A stretch of 64,000 bases of DNA from Celerinatantimonas sp046054195 (GTDB lineage: Bacteria; Pseudomonadota; Gammaproteobacteria; Enterobacterales; Celerinatantimonadaceae): NCBI RefSeq assembly GCF_046054195.1, contig NZ_JBEQCS010000015.1, positions 1-64,000 on the forward strand, written 5' to 3'. Made by a program: the position numbers and the translations under genes. Shown piece after piece: positions 8,429 through 16,767 of this stretch. Position 1 is the stretch's first letter; each line of letters starts with the position of its first letter. The notes under the pieces are model-generated. The model was not told the DNA's origin. It ran no database searches and was given only the letters and a program-made list of their open reading frames with translations.

Positions 8429-9255
8429 TGAAATTTGCCCTCGAATTATGTGACTTGACCCGTCACTTTGAAATCAGCCAAGGCCTTTGGAAAGAGAAGC
8501 GACAATTTACCGCAGTCAATGGTGTTAATTTGCGAATTGAGCCCGGAGAAGTCCTCGGCTTAGTGGGGGAGTCCGGATGCGGAAAAAGTACGTTATCGAA
8601 AATGATCTTAGGATTGCTAGCGCCAAGTGAAGGTAATGTTTTAATCCACGACAAAGAGATGGACTTGAGCAATCGGATGGCATTAGCCCGAGTGATTCAG
8701 CCGGTTTTTCAAGACCCTTATTCATCGCTTAATCCTCGTAAACGGGTGAAAGATATTATTCGCCTGCCATTGGTATTACATAAAATTGGCTCTAAATCAG
8801 AGCAAAAACGTCAGGTCGTTGATATTTCACGACGAGTTGGTTTGCCTGACCGACTGCTTGAGCAGTTTCCTGGCCAACTCTCAGGTGGGCAACGCCAGAG
8901 AGTTGCGATTGCTCGAGCGTTAATTCTTCGCCCCAGTATTCTTATCTGTGATGAACCCACATCGGCACTTGATGTATCCGTTCAGGCGCAAATTTTAAAT
9001 CTACTGATGGAGTTGAAGCAGGAATTTGGCCTGACGTATCTGTTCATTAGCCATAACTTAGCGGTGGTCGAGTATTTATCAGACCGGGTCGCGGTGATGC
9101 ATCAAGGCAATATTGTCGAGCAGGGCTCGCGTGAGCAAATTTTTGAGCATCCGGCGCATCCGTACACACAAACATTGTTGGCTTCTATTCTCACACCTGA
9201 TCCGGATTTGAGTCTGCCTGACCCTGAATCCTTGGTGTGGTCCAAAGCCGGTTAA
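8428..9255 (+). CDS. Peptide ABC transporter ATPase, DppF-type
   Basis: About 275 residues from ATG 8428, the overlapping TAATG start; a longer in-frame start at 8380 lies inside the previous gene. Walker A is GESGCGKS, the signature LSGGQRQRVAIARAL, Walker B ILICDEPTSALD, and a SHNL switch histidine follows. The C-terminus is short compared with many DppF proteins and lacks the cysteine motif seen in its partner. It forms a heterodimer with the preceding ATPase. Confidence 0.92.
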   Translation: MKFALELCDLTRHFEISQGLWKEKRQFTAVNGVNLRIEPGEVLGLVGESGCGKSTLSKMILGLLAPSEGNVLIHDKEMDLSNRMALARVIQPVFQDPYSSLNPRKRVKDIIRLPLVLHKIGSKSEQKRQVVDISRRVGLPDRLLEQFPGQLSGGQRQRVAIARALILRPSILICDEPTSALDVSVQAQILNLLMELKQEFGLTYLFISHNLAVVEYLSDRVAVMHQGNIVEQGSREQIFEHPAHPYTQTLLASILTPDPDLSLPDPESLVWSKAG

Positions 9256-9282
9256 CAAACAGTTTTTCATCTTTACATTGAT

Positions 9283-9318
9283 AAGACGCTTTGCCTTTGG
9301 AGCAAGGTCGGGCGTCTT
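9283..9318 (+). terminator. Intergenic hairpin between transporter and peptidase genes
   Basis: Inverted arms AAGACGC (9283-9289) and GCGTCTT (9312-9318), with inner pairing GCCTT/AAGGT and only three T after the stem. It could act as a weak terminator or mRNA processing site that lowers peptidase expression relative to the transporter. The peptidase has its own ribosome site AAGGAG at 9330-9335. Confidence 0.45.
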
Positions 9319-9339
9319 TGTGCCTAAAAAGGAGTTTTT

Positions 9340-10752
9340 ATGAGTCGTCAATTAGCCATTGATAGTATCAGCGAATATTTTGAATCAGGCGCTTTTTTTA
9401 AGTTACTTAGCTCGCGAGTTGCGGTGCGCTCAGAAAGCCAAACGCCTGATGGATACCCTCACTTATCCGTCTACCTTGAGCAGCATATGATTCCTTACCT
9501 TGAGCAAATGGGCTTTAGCTGCGAAGTGATTGCTAACCCCGCAGCCGAAGATCCCAGTGCTTGGCCACTGCTTTTAGCGGAACGAATTGAAGACCCAAGC
9601 CTTTTAACGCTATTAACCTATGGCCATGGTGATGTGGTTCGAGGTTACGGTGACCAGTGGAAAGAAGGGCTATCACCGTGGGAGCTTAAAGTTGATGGTG
9701 ATTTTTGGTATGGCCGGGGAACCGCCGACAATAAAGGCCAGCATAGCGTTAATTTAGCCGCTTTAAAAAACTTGTTGGCTATTAAAGGTCAGCTTGGTTT
9801 TAACGTCAAAGTGCTATTAGAGATGGGCGAAGAGACTGGCTCTCCTGGGCTTGACCTATTTTGTCAGCAATACCAAGAGCGCTTAAAAGCGGATCTTTTT
9901 ATCGCCTCGGATGGCCCGCGGGTGGGCGCGCAGTATCCAACATTATTTTTAGGCTCGCGCGGTTCGATGAATTTTAATTTAGCCATTCGCGCTCGAGAAG
10001 GATCGCACCACTCGGGAAACTGGGGCGGGTTGTTGTCTAATTCTGCGACACGATTAATGAACGCATGGAGCAGTCTTATTGATGCCAATGGCAAAATTTT
10101 AGTGCCCGAATTATTACCAGATGAGCTGCCAGATGCTGTGCGCACTGCGGTAAAAAATATCCCCGTTGGCACCGGTAAAAATGACCCAGAACTATCACCT
10201 AGTTGGGGCGAACCGGGGCTTACACCAGCTGAAAAATTATTTGGTTGGAATACGTTAGAGATCCTTGCCTGCCATGCAGGGAATCCGGAAGCGCCAGCTA
10301 ATGCTATTCCTGGTTCGGCCATCATCAATGCTCAGATGCGTTTTGTGGTTGGCAGTAAAAGCGATCAGTTCCTCGATATTATTAAAGAGCATCTTAAGGC
10401 TAATGGCTTTGAGGATGTTGAAGTGACTCCTGCGGCGGCGGTGAAAATGGAAGCGACCCGTCTTGATCCAGAAGATCCATGGGTACATTGGGCGATGAAT
10501 TCGATTAAAAAGACGACGGGCAACGACGCTTCTTTAATTCCCAACCTTGGAGGCTCTTTGCCTAATACGACCTTTGCTAATACCTTGGGGCTGCCAACGC
10601 TGTGGATCCCACACTCTTATCCGGCTTGTTTACAGCATGGTCCGAACGAGCACTGTTTGGCCAGTGTTGCTAAACAATCGCTACAAATTATGACCGGAGT
10701 CTTCTGGGATTTAGCCGAGCAAGGGCAGGCGATTAAGGAGCAACGCCAATGA
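9340..10752 (+). CDS. M20-family metallopeptidase (dipeptidase-like)
   Basis: A 470-residue cytosolic zinc peptidase. Expected metal ligands of the family are visible: His in TYGHGDVV, the bridging Asp in YGRGTADNKGQH, and the Glu pair in LLEMGEETGSPG. The lid/dimerisation domain lies between about residues 200 and 350. It lacks a signal peptide, so it would act on peptides after import. It follows the ATPase gene by 84 bp and its stop overlaps the start of a second M20 gene (ATGA). The two enzymes are not close copies of each other, suggesting different bonds or stages of hydrolysis. Confidence 0.85.
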   Translation: MSRQLAIDSISEYFESGAFFKLLSSRVAVRSESQTPDGYPHLSVYLEQHMIPYLEQMGFSCEVIANPAAEDPSAWPLLLAERIEDPSLLTLLTYGHGDVVRGYGDQWKEGLSPWELKVDGDFWYGRGTADNKGQHSVNLAALKNLLAIKGQLGFNVKVLLEMGEETGSPGLDLFCQQYQERLKADLFIASDGPRVGAQYPTLFLGSRGSMNFNLAIRAREGSHHSGNWGGLLSNSATRLMNAWSSLIDANGKILVPELLPDELPDAVRTAVKNIPVGTGKNDPELSPSWGEPGLTPAEKLFGWNTLEILACHAGNPEAPANAIPGSAIINAQMRFVVGSKSDQFLDIIKEHLKANGFEDVEVTPAAAVKMEATRLDPEDPWVHWAMNSIKKTTGNDASLIPNLGGSLPNTTFANTLGLPTLWIPHSYPACLQHGPNEHCLASVAKQSLQIMTGVFWDLAEQGQAIKEQRQ

Positions 10753-11909
10753 ACGAGCAACTTGTAAATTTTCTCTCGCAGTGGCTGAGTGAACAGCGAG
10801 AGCCAATGACCGCGCTGCTTGAAGAGTTAGTGAATATTGACTCTTATAGCCATAATCAAGCAGGGCGACTACAAATAGCACAGCATTTAAAGCGCGACCT
10901 AGAGCGTGAAGGCATCGACGCACAATTGTTGCAGGGCCATGAAACATTCGCCGTCAAAGCATCCGTTGGGGATGCTGATGCGCCTTTAATTGTGTTATCT
11001 GGGCATTTGGACACGGTTTTTCCAACTGGTGAGCCTCTGAAACGGCCATTTACGAAAGAGGGCGATAAAGCCTTTGGCCCAGGGGTTGCTGATATGAAAT
11101 CGGGCATTGTGATGAACTGTTTTATTTTAAAAGCATTTCACCATTATCAGCAAACCTATGCTCAGCCATTACCATTTCAGGTGCTGCTACTTGCCACCAG
11201 TGACGAAGAGATTGGCTCTCCCAATGGCCGTAAAGTGATTGCCGAACAAGTAAAAGATGCCGTGGCCGTATTTAATGCCGAACCTGGACGCATCTCTGGC
11301 AATGTGGTCAATGAGCGAAAAGGGGGAAGCACTTATCAATTTGATATTACGGGGCGCGCATCGCATGCTGGCGTGAGCCATCAAGATGGCATTAGTGCGA
11401 TTGGTATTTTGGCTAATTTGATCACGAGTATTCACCAGTTAACCGATTATGAAAGTGGTATTACAACGAATGTCGGCGTCATTGCTGGTGGCACCACACC
11501 CAATACTGTGGCGCAAAAAGCCAGTGCCAGCTTGGATGTACGCTATTTAACGATAGAGCAGGGCACATGGTTAGAAACGCAGTTGGCCAAATGCGTTGCG
11601 GATGCAACCGTTGATGGCAGCTCGATCCAGTGGCATAAAAAAGTAGGATTTTTACCATTTGAGCGCAAGATGGGGGAGAGCTTACTTAAAATCTATCGCC
11701 AGCAAGCTGAGGCTATTGGTATTGCGGTGGATGGTGAGTTTACCGGAGGCTGTTCGGATGCGGGTTGGACTAGCGCCATGAAGATTCCAACTCTGTGCGC
11801 AACTGGCCCGGTTGGCGGTTATGCGCATACCGAGCGCGAATTTTGTGACTTAACCACATTGGTTTCTCGGGCATTAATTGTTGCGAGGTGCTGCTGCGCT
11901 ATTAGCTAG
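10749..11909 (+). CDS. M20-family metallopeptidase (CPG2/ArgE-like)
   Basis: A 386-residue protein, translationally coupled to the previous gene by ATGA. Metal-site motifs are LSGHLDTVFPTG, FGPGVADMKSG and LATSDEEIGSPNG, which fit the glutamate carboxypeptidase G2 branch; this branch removes C-terminal or N-acyl-linked amino acids. The C-terminus ends with SRALIVARCCCAIS, a cysteine-rich tail unlike the usual leucine/alanine-rich ending. Other frames give LLARILA there, so a late frameshift is possible. It is the last gene of the operon and a strong terminator follows. Confidence 0.85.
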   Translation: MNEQLVNFLSQWLSEQREPMTALLEELVNIDSYSHNQAGRLQIAQHLKRDLEREGIDAQLLQGHETFAVKASVGDADAPLIVLSGHLDTVFPTGEPLKRPFTKEGDKAFGPGVADMKSGIVMNCFILKAFHHYQQTYAQPLPFQVLLLATSDEEIGSPNGRKVIAEQVKDAVAVFNAEPGRISGNVVNERKGGSTYQFDITGRASHAGVSHQDGISAIGILANLITSIHQLTDYESGITTNVGVIAGGTTPNTVAQKASASLDVRYLTIEQGTWLETQLAKCVADATVDGSSIQWHKKVGFLPFERKMGESLLKIYRQQAEAIGIAVDGEFTGGCSDAGWTSAMKIPTLCATGPVGGYAHTEREFCDLTTLVSRALIVARCCCAIS

Positions 11910-11931
11910 GATTTTGGCTTGAATGTATCCG

Positions 11932-11968
11932 GCGTTAAAAATACTTAGCGGTATTTTTAACGCTTTTA
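11932..11968 (+). terminator. Rho-independent terminator of the peptide operon
   Basis: A perfect 13 bp stem (GCGTTAAAAATAC/GTATTTTTAACGC) with the 6-base loop TTAGCG, followed by TTTTA and more T. Confidence 0.88.
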
Positions 11969-12143
11969 TTTTTTTGAAGAATTTTTATAAATTGTCACTT
12001 TTGGCTTTAATGAGCGTATCTGGCCAAATTAGCTAAAGTTTATATGAAATTCGCTATTCCACTGTTTCCATGATTTTGTTCATTATACTTGCTTATTTCT
12101 GCGCTACGATGAGGATAGTTTTTACGTTTTGGATGCGAGCACT

Positions 12144-12728
12144 ATGAAACGACTTATCCTTGTTACATCACCGCCAGCCAGTGGTAAAACTTATATTTCA
12201 AAACAGTTGGCCAAAGAGCTAAAACATGTGGTCTATCTTGATAAAGACACTTTAATCGTTCTATCACATCAAATTTTTAAAGTGGCGCACCAAGAAGTTA
12301 ATCGCAGCTCTGACTTTTTTGAAGAAAATATTCGCGACTATGAATATCAAGCGACATTAGCATTGGCCATGGAAGCATTAGAATACGATGATATTGTGCT
12401 GATTAATGCACCATTTACCCGTGAGATTCGCGATGTCAATTACATCACCAACCTAAAACAACAGTTAGCTGAAAAACAGGCACGCTTAACGGTCGTTTGG
12501 GTGATCACTGATGTTGAAGTCGTTAAACAACGGATGATTGCACGTAATTCTGCGCGCGATACTTGGAAGCTGCAGCATTGGGATGAATATATCAAAGGGG
12601 TTAACTTTGATATTCCAGATAATCTGGATGACCCAAATGTCATTGATGATTTTCTAATATTTAAAAATTCCAACGATAATGAGTATCAGCAGTCGATGAA
12701 AGATATTTTAGCGATATTAGAAGGGTAA
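12144..12728 (+). CDS. P-loop small-molecule or zeta-like kinase (AAA_33 type)
   Basis: About 194 residues from ATG 12144; an in-frame start at 12129 lacks a better ribosome site. The N-terminus is a P-loop of the form TSPPASGKTY (Walker A) after a beta strand, followed by VVYLDKDTL, whose Asp is the Walker-type substrate base of predicted kinases. Later, VVWVITDVEVVKQRMIAR fits the lid arginine region. Related proteins phosphorylate small molecules, and zeta toxins share the fold. No antitoxin partner is visible, so a general kinase is more likely. Single gene unit. Confidence 0.65.
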   Translation: MKRLILVTSPPASGKTYISKQLAKELKHVVYLDKDTLIVLSHQIFKVAHQEVNRSSDFFEENIRDYEYQATLALAMEALEYDDIVLINAPFTREIRDVNYITNLKQQLAEKQARLTVVWVITDVEVVKQRMIARNSARDTWKLQHWDEYIKGVNFDIPDNLDDPNVIDDFLIFKNSNDNEYQQSMKDILAILEG

Positions 12729-12736
12729 TCAGTTAA

Positions 12737-12999
12737 CTAGGCTGTTGACCTTTTGTGATTAGTTATGCAGCAATCTGAGAGGAATTTAGGCAGATAAACG
12801 TTGTGCCGTGTAGTTCTGCACAAAAAAAGTTTAACGCCGGATAAATTCCTTTCCGATACTGCCCTTCGGGTTCATTTAAACGTATCCTGAACTTTGTTGC
12901 ACCCTGCTTGCTTAACTCATTAAGTGACACAGGATGCGCCGCGTTCAAAATGCGTTTAATTTGAACAAAATTCAACCACCAAAGATCAACAACCCCTAA
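12737..12999 (-). repeat. MITE-like dispersed repeat, copy 1 (complete)
   Basis: About 263 bp bounded by inverted ends: left CTAGGCTGTTGACCTTT, right AAAGATCAACAACCCCTAA, i.e. the same GGnTGTTGAYCTTT terminus in opposite orientation, with CTAG/CTAA at the edges. The interior on the minus strand matches 57817-58031, and its right half matches 56695-56855 (shared GGCAMAACGT and ACAAAAGGTCAACAGC). The YTAR-like target and the termini suggest an IS5-type origin, which is inference. An open frame of 83 codons (12763-13014, minus) runs through it; the other copies do not keep that frame open, so I do not call it a gene. Confidence 0.7.
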
Positions 13000-13005
13000 T
13001 ATATT

Positions 13006-13314
13006 ATGAGTCAAGAAGAGCTAAAAATAGATATTTGCACTCAAGCATTAGTTGTACTTAAGCAGCATCGGGCTGCGATACAACCTGATATGTTTGAATC
13101 AATAGAGCAGCAATTAGAGTGGCTTATCTCATACTTTGAAGGTACATCAAAAGAAAGAGAAAAGCTGTTTACGCTAACATTTGGCCATTATGCGGCTCGG
13201 GAAATTGATGCTAAAGAGCGCAAATTAGTCGATGCATTGAGTCGAGCATTCTATGTCGCAGTTAGAACCAGACAGGGGCTAAAATTAGAACCTAAATCCT
13301 TGGGAATGGACTGA
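13006..13314 (+). CDS. Tsi6-family immunity protein, orphan
   Basis: A 102-residue cytosolic helical protein. The C-terminal half (KLFTLTFGHYAAREIDAKER, then KLVDALSRAFYVAVRTRQGL) closely follows the Tsi6 pattern LTLGxxAVKEFDExDPELSxAL-xxAYYVGIRTGRGLK as I recall it, and the N-terminal half has the matching ALxxV...QLxWL helix. Tsi6 neutralises Tse6, a type VI secretion effector that hydrolyses NAD(P)+. No effector, PAAR/Rhs gene or secretion gene is in the window. The ATG lies 6 bp beyond the end of the MITE-like element and has no good ribosome site, so the insertion may have cut its original leader. A strong terminator follows. Confidence 0.72.
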   Translation: MSQEELKIDICTQALVVLKQHRAAIQPDMFESIEQQLEWLISYFEGTSKEREKLFTLTFGHYAAREIDAKERKLVDALSRAFYVAVRTRQGLKLEPKSLGMD

Positions 13315-13387
13315 TAAAAAGATGATGAATCGAGGTTCATCTCTTTTGGCGTGACTTCAAACTTCGGTTTTAAAGCCCTACCAAGAC

Positions 13388-13424
13388 AAAATAGCCACAG
13401 CTTATGACAAACTGTGGCTATTTT
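13388..13424. terminator. Bidirectional terminator
   Basis: A perfect 13 bp stem (AAAATAGCCACAG/CTGTGGCTATTTT) with an 11-base loop, with T-rich flanks in both directions. It sits between the convergent immunity gene and TonB receptor gene. Confidence 0.88.
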
Positions 13425-13473
13425 ATTTAGAGTAAATACTCGTTTTAAATGGCAGATTTGTCTCTACTTTTGT

Positions 13474-15588
13474 TTAAAACAAGTAACCTACGGATAGGGT
13501 GCCGCTTAGTGGCGCGCCATAATGAACTTCATTATCAGAGTCTAAGTAGTCGTAGTATTTTTTATCGAACAAATTATTAATGGTTAAATTAACCACAACG
13601 TTGTCATTAACTTGGTACTTCGCCATCATGTCCACTAGGCTGTATGCTGGTTGGCTAACATCATTAGAGTAGGTTTTTCCCTGCCAGCGCAATGAAACAC
13701 CCATGGTCAGTTGTGGCAACAGATGGACAAATTGATAGCTACTCATCATTTTTAACTGCTTGCGAGCAAAATCGGTATTAACTTCTTCGCCATCTTTATC
13801 TTTTGCTTGAAATTGAGTGTAACCCAAGTTCATATCTAAACCTTCAAGCGGATGCCCGGAGACTTGTACTTCAAAGCCTTTGCTCGTGACGCCATCAGCT
13901 GCGACTTGCGCTGGGTCTTCAGAGTTAGGAATCGTTGCACCGGTTGGGTCGTTTTGTGCAAGATTATTTTCTTCAGTGCGGAATAGAGCAACGTTAAGTC
14001 GTAGTCTGTCTTTGAAATAGCGGTTTTTCATGCCGATTTCATAAGTATCGCCTTTCACCGGGTCTAAGAACTTTCCTGTGCTTGTTTGGGCATTTTGAGG
14101 TTCGTAAATGGTGGCATAGCTGGCATAAAAACGAGTTTGATCATTTAAATCATACAAGGCGCCAGCGTAGGGCATGAAGACCCCATTATCACCATAAGTT
14201 GCGTCAGCTTCGTAGCTTTGTCCTTCTCGTTGCCAGTAGGCCAGTCGCCCACCAAGGATAAATTTGAAGGCATCTGTAACATTTAAGCGTGTGGATGCAA
14301 AAATGCCTTTTTGTTCGGTTTTTAACTCTTCAACAAGGTTGTCACTAGAAGACCAAGAGGGCTCTGCATAATTATTATTCCAAGTACTAAAGTTGTCGAT
14401 GGTATCAGAATAACTATCGGCGTAGATTTCATACGATCTATACTTTTCGCGGCTGTATGTTAGGCCCAGGGTAAAATCATGCGCGCGCCCTAAAAGATCA
14501 TATTGACCTGAAAGTTGAGTACTCAGGCTATTTTGTTCGGTGTTACTGTGATCTTTTTCAGGGTAAGCAGAGATAGAATCAGCTGTTTTGTCTAATGAAG
14601 TTAAATAGAGAAGCTTATCTTGTTTCTCATATCTTGAATAACTGTAATCTGTTTTCCATTTCCAACCATTTGCAAATGTGTGCTGTAACTCTATAAAAGC
14701 ACCTTCATTTTTGGTATTCCAATAACTCCAATTCGTAGCCGTTGTTTTTGAACGTGCTAAGTCGGTTGCTGTGCCATCAGAATACGCGCCAGGTAATCCA
14801 CCCCAAGATGCACCATCAATATCATCACTTTGATAGTTGCCACCAACCCGGAGTGAAGTATTGCTATTTATATCTTTTTCAACCACACCATAAAGTACTT
14901 TTCGTTTTGAACTGTAGAGATCAACATAAGAATTCTTCTCAGTGTATTTTGTAACCAAACGGCCACGCAGCGAGCCATCATCATTCAAGGCGTTTTGTAC
15001 GTCCGCCATAATCGTATGTTGATCCCAACTTCCTAAGGTTGCTTCAACGTTGCCCTTAAGAGTTTTGCTGTCAGCATGCTTGCGAACCAGATTGATTGAA
15101 GCCGATGGATCTCCCACACCTGTGGTTAAACCGGTTGCACCACGCACGACTTCAACGCGCTCATAGATTGACATATCAGCCAGAGCTTGACCTGAACTAT
15201 TACCAAGAGAGCCCCAAGCGTACGGCGTACCATCGATCTGAATATTGTTAATATCAAAGCCACGCGATTGGTACTCAGTGCGAACATCATCATCACGTTT
15301 TAATGAAATTCCAATAACGTTATTTAGCACATCGTTCAGAGAATCCATGCCCCAATCCTGCATGGTGTAAGAATCAACCACACTGATTGATTGTGGTGTT
15401 TGCTCTGCTGAAAGCCCCATCCCTGTACCACCAGAAATATCAGGTGACTGAGTATCGTTACCTACAACTGTTATAGTATCAGTCGATGAGCTCTCTTCTT
15501 GATCCACCGTATCTTGGGCCCATGCGGGTAGGGAAGATAACGCGATCATAACGCTAAGCGTTAGGTGTCTAATTGAAAAGATTTCCAT
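13474..15588 (-). CDS. TonB-dependent siderophore receptor
   Basis: A 704-residue outer-membrane receptor. The signal peptide ends at ALSSLPAWAQ. A TonB-box-like segment (DTITVVG) follows, then the plug domain with TPQSISVVDSYTMQDWG, GFDINNIQIDGTP and RVEVVRGATGLTTGVGDPSA. The rest is a 22-strand beta barrel that ends in a terminal aromatic (LSVGYLF), as needed for barrel assembly. Plug motifs are those of the FhuE/FpvA/PupB branch that take up hydroxamate or mixed siderophores; the exact ligand cannot be read. It is divergent from an AraC-type gene, a common regulator pairing for siderophore receptors. Confidence 0.9.
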   Translation of the reverse strand: MEIFSIRHLTLSVMIALSSLPAWAQDTVDQEESSSTDTITVVGNDTQSPDISGGTGMGLSAEQTPQSISVVDSYTMQDWGMDSLNDVLNNVIGISLKRDDDVRTEYQSRGFDINNIQIDGTPYAWGSLGNSSGQALADMSIYERVEVVRGATGLTTGVGDPSASINLVRKHADSKTLKGNVEATLGSWDQHTIMADVQNALNDDGSLRGRLVTKYTEKNSYVDLYSSKRKVLYGVVEKDINSNTSLRVGGNYQSDDIDGASWGGLPGAYSDGTATDLARSKTTATNWSYWNTKNEGAFIELQHTFANGWKWKTDYSYSRYEKQDKLLYLTSLDKTADSISAYPEKDHSNTEQNSLSTQLSGQYDLLGRAHDFTLGLTYSREKYRSYEIYADSYSDTIDNFSTWNNNYAEPSWSSSDNLVEELKTEQKGIFASTRLNVTDAFKFILGGRLAYWQREGQSYEADATYGDNGVFMPYAGALYDLNDQTRFYASYATIYEPQNAQTSTGKFLDPVKGDTYEIGMKNRYFKDRLRLNVALFRTEENNLAQNDPTGATIPNSEDPAQVAADGVTSKGFEVQVSGHPLEGLDMNLGYTQFQAKDKDGEEVNTDFARKQLKMMSSYQFVHLLPQLTMGVSLRWQGKTYSNDVSQPAYSLVDMMAKYQVNDNVVVNLTINNLFDKKYYDYLDSDNEVHYGAPLSGTLSVGYLF

Positions 15589-15908
15589 TCTGATTTTCCT
15601 ATAATCCGGCTAATTCTCTATTTTTAATATCGATGCAAGAGCAAGCTGAGCTTAAGTTTTCGTTTGCCTGTCTTTTGAAAAAGGCAGTGCTTGAGAACAC
15701 ACAAGGCTCATTGCTTAGAAATGATTTCGCTAACTAAAAGAGGGCTATAATTTGATAGCTAAGTACTGATATTAGGTATTTTTTAAGAATCAAAAGCTGT
15801 TATAATAATACAAATGCATATCGTTCTCATTTCTCTTTCCAAGCCTATGTAATTTACAGGATAAACTGTGATACTATTATCGTTATATTGACATCTAATA
15901 CGGATATT
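15589..15908. promoter_or_regulatory. Receptor/AraC divergent region, possible Fur site
   Basis: About 300 bp without a gene. The stretch 15813-15831 (AATGCATATCGTTCTCATT) and GATACTATTATC at 15870-15881 resemble Fur-box halves, but neither matches the 19 bp consensus well. Iron control of the receptor is expected; the exact site is uncertain. Confidence 0.35.
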
Positions 15909-15988
15909 CAGCCATAATTATCAATCTAGAGTCAGTTACGCTGACGGAAACATGTGAAACCCCTTGGCACGATCATCAGTGGGGGCAG

Positions 15989-16648
15989 TTGTATTGGCTA
16001 GAAAGTGGCGTTATTAACGTTGAAACAGGCAAAGCCCAATGGACTGTCACGCCGGGCTCGGTTGGGTGGACGCCAAAAGATTGTACTCATAAGGTGAAGT
16101 TTTTCACGTCAGTTCAGGTGTATGTTCTTAACTTGGAATACTCTGATGCTGAAGGTTTCCCAAATGAACCTCGGGTATCTGGTATGAACACATTCCTTGA
16201 GACGTTGTTGCAACGCACCGTTGAATGTGACCGCTCAAGCTACCCACAAAGTTATATCGATCACCTTGTTGCACTTCTTGCGTATGAAGTAGCAAGGTTA
16301 CAAGAACTTCCTCTAAGGCTGCCGCTTCCTTTGGATAGAAGAGCTCGCAACATTGCCGATGAGCTTTTAAAATCGCCATCTAGTCATTTATCGCAAGAGC
16401 AGTTGGCCAGTCAATGGGGCGTCAGCGTTCGAACGCTCAGTCGTATTTTTAGTAAACAAACTGGCTTGACGTTTAGCCAATGGCGTCAGCAGTCCAAAAT
16501 CATCACGTCTTTGGCATTAATACAAAAAGGACTCAGTATTAGCGAGGTCGCAGAGCAAAGTGGATACACGAATGTGAGTGCTTATATCGAAGCTTTTCGT
16601 CAGCGCTTTGGCGAAACTCCAGGCAAATTCCAAGTAAAATTAATCTAA
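15989..16648 (+). CDS. AraC-family regulator with displaced or lost start
   Basis: The C-terminal domain has two helix-turn-helix units (SQEQLASQWGVSVRTLSRIF and ISEVAEQSGYTNVSAYIEAF, then RQRFGETPG). The coordinates begin at the first standard start, TTG 15989, giving 219 residues. However, the frame stays open back to a stop at 15896-15898, and the upstream part encodes SVTLTETCETPWHDHQWGQL, the usual cupin N-terminus of this family, with no ATG, GTG or TTG. Either a rare start (ATT or ATA near 15914-15919) is used or the start was lost by mutation. It is divergent from the siderophore receptor and probably controls it. Confidence 0.7.
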   Translation: MYWLESGVINVETGKAQWTVTPGSVGWTPKDCTHKVKFFTSVQVYVLNLEYSDAEGFPNEPRVSGMNTFLETLLQRTVECDRSSYPQSYIDHLVALLAYEVARLQELPLRLPLPLDRRARNIADELLKSPSSHLSQEQLASQWGVSVRTLSRIFSKQTGLTFSQWRQQSKIITSLALIQKGLSISEVAEQSGYTNVSAYIEAFRQRFGETPGKFQVKLI

Positions 16649-16767
16649 GTGAACCATTTGGATTAATTTTTAAGGCTATCGTCTTTCAAGTTCATTTAAC
16701 TATCGGCTTAGCTCAAAGGCGTTACAGACTGTGCTGGGGTTAATTGAGTAATATTCAACCCAAAAGA

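Noticed and set aside
12144..12728. Zeta toxin of a toxin-antitoxin pair
   Set aside because: The P-loop kinase fits, but no antitoxin gene lies next to it and a general small-molecule kinase is equally likely.
12763..13014. 83-codon minus-strand open frame
   Set aside because: It lies within the MITE-like repeat and extends past its end over the start of the Tsi6-like gene; the other repeat copies contain stops in the same frame.
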